Source: Acidimicrobiia bacterium
GTDB lineage: Bacteria > Actinomycetota > Acidimicrobiia > Acidimicrobiales > Ilumatobacteraceae
DNA: 7,488 bases
NCBI GenBank assembly: GCA_009927565.1
Contig: RFMT01000316.1
Span: 1-7,488 of the forward strand
Direction: 5' to 3'
The notes beneath the pieces are model-generated. The model was not told the origin of the DNA. It worked only from the letters and a program-made list of their open reading frames with translations, and made no database searches. Of the stretch, positions 6,730-7,488 are shown one piece after another. Made by a program: the position numbers and the translations under genes. How positions within the stretch are numbered: the first letter of the stretch is position 1; each line of letters begins with the position of its first letter.

Positions 6730-7488
6730 ATGAGTCGCTTATGTGAAGGTCGAGTAGTAATTGTCACTGGTTCAGGTCGCGGAATTGGTCGCGAGCACGC
6801 TTTAAGCCTCGCCAAGCACGGGGCTTTCGTTGTCGTCAACGATCTCGGCGCGGGCGTCGATGGCAAAGGTGGAGACGCATCACCCGCGCAACAAGTCGTC
6901 AATGAAATTGAGGCGATGGGCGGCAAAGCAATAGCCAACGGTGACGATATTTCATCATGGGATGGTGCTGAGCGCTTGATCAAGACTGCCGTAGAAACTT
7001 TTGGCGATTTGCATGCGGTGGTTAACAACGCCGGCATTTTGCGCGACCGAATGTTGGCAAACATGAGCGAAGAAGAGTGGGACGCCGTAATAAAAGTGCA
7101 TCTCAAGGGCACTTTTGCGCCATCGCGACATGCGGCCGCGTATTGGCGAGATCAAAGCAAAGCCGGCAAACCAGTTGACGGTCGAATCATCAACACATCG
7201 TCTGTGTCGGGCATTTACGGCAATGTGGGCCAAACAAATTACGGTGCGGCAAAGGCTGGTATTGCAGCATTTACAACAATTGCATCACTCGAACTCGCTC
7301 GATATGGCGTCACCGTGAACGCGGTAGCGCCAGTTGCGTTGACGCGGATGACCGAAAATCTCGGACCAGCCCCCGAGACCGAGGCTGAGCGTGAACAACG
7401 TTCACCAAAGTGGATTGCGCCGATTGTGACCTGGTTGGCTTCGACTGAATCAGCTGGCATTACTGGGCGAGTGTTTGAAGCCAGTGGA
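6730..7488 (+). CDS. SDR-family (R)-3-hydroxyacyl-CoA dehydrogenase, MFE-2/HSD17B4-like (3' end cut by window)
   Basis: From ATG 6730 the frame is open for 253 codons to the right edge with no stop. It is a classical Rossmann-fold short-chain dehydrogenase: TGSGRGIG (13-20), Asp38 in VVVNDLG, which favours NAD(H) over NADP(H), NNAG (99-102), active-site Ser158, and Tyr171 and Lys175 in YGAAK. The long loop after NDLG, the GILRDRM segment, VHLKGTF with His124 where many SDRs have the tetrad Asn, the SSVSGIYGNVGQTNY stretch, and NAVAP...TRMTE closely resemble the dehydrogenase domain of peroxisomal multifunctional enzyme type 2. That suggests oxidation of (3R)-hydroxyacyl-CoA, or a related sterol or fatty-acid step. 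The family is usually near 300 residues, so about 50 are missing. It may continue into a fused hydratase or SCP2 domain outside the window. It is divergent from the flavoprotein. Confidence 0.95.
   Translation, partial: MSRLCEGRVVIVTGSGRGIGREHALSLAKHGAFVVVNDLGAGVDGKGGDASPAQQVVNEIEAMGGKAIANGDDISSWDGAERLIKTAVETFGDLHAVVNNAGILRDRMLANMSEEEWDAVIKVHLKGTFAPSRHAAAYWRDQSKAGKPVDGRIINTSSVSGIYGNVGQTNYGAAKAGIAAFTTIASLELARYGVTVNAVAPVALTRMTENLGPAPETEAEREQRSPKWIAPIVTWLASTESAGITGRVFEASG

Noticed and set aside
6705..7112. 136-codon N-terminal extension of the flavoprotein frame
   Set aside because: It lies antisense to the strongly supported SDR gene, has no recognisable domain, and the flavoprotein fold begins normally after GTG 6704.
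1..7488. RNA genes, CRISPR arrays, insertion sequences, attachment sites, toxin-antitoxin or defence genes
   Set aside because: Nearly all bases are occupied by seven recognisable metabolic or transport genes; no structured RNA, regularly spaced repeats, transposase or target duplications were seen.

Overview
The window reads as an ordinary, densely packed chromosomal segment of an actinobacterium, most plausibly a member of Acidimicrobiia (Ilumatobacter-like or an aquatic relative). The reasons are an F420-type luciferase-like oxidoreductase, a multifunctional-enzyme-2-like short-chain dehydrogenase, a MenJ/geranylgeranyl-reductase-type flavoprotein, GTG starts, near absence of Shine-Dalgarno sequences, and roughly balanced base composition rather than the high G+C of mycobacteria. 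The taxonomic call is inference from gene content and has not been tested by any search.

Layout. (1) Positions 1-297, minus strand: the first 99 codons of an alpha/beta hydrolase that runs off the left edge. (2) Positions 298-337: a 40-bp divergent gap. (3) Positions 338-3196, plus strand: a two-gene unit, an acyl-CoA synthetase carrying an extreme lysine-rich N-terminal tail, followed after 33 bp by an F420-dependent LLM-class oxidoreductase. (4) An 11-bp convergent junction. (5) Positions 6704-3208, minus strand: a tightly spaced three-gene unit in the transcription order geranylgeranyl-reductase-family flavoprotein, nitronate monooxygenase, MFS exporter, with gaps of 29 and 9 bp. (6) A 25-bp divergent gap holding a small palindrome. 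(7) Positions 6730 to the right edge, plus strand: an SDR of the MFE-2 (R)-3-hydroxyacyl-CoA dehydrogenase type, cut by the window end.

Taken together the genes point to lipid or isoprenoid acyl-CoA metabolism with several flavin or deazaflavin redox steps: activation of a carboxylic acid to its CoA thioester, beta-oxidation-type dehydrogenation, reduction of prenyl double bonds, detoxification of nitronates, and export. No common substrate can be deduced from sequence alone. There are no RNA genes, mobile elements, CRISPR arrays or gene-free stretches above 40 bp. I see no convincing new defence or mobile system. The most unusual element is the histone-H1-like lysine tail on the acyl-CoA synthetase. 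Second come the compact divergent promoter regions, which look suited to leaderless transcription.
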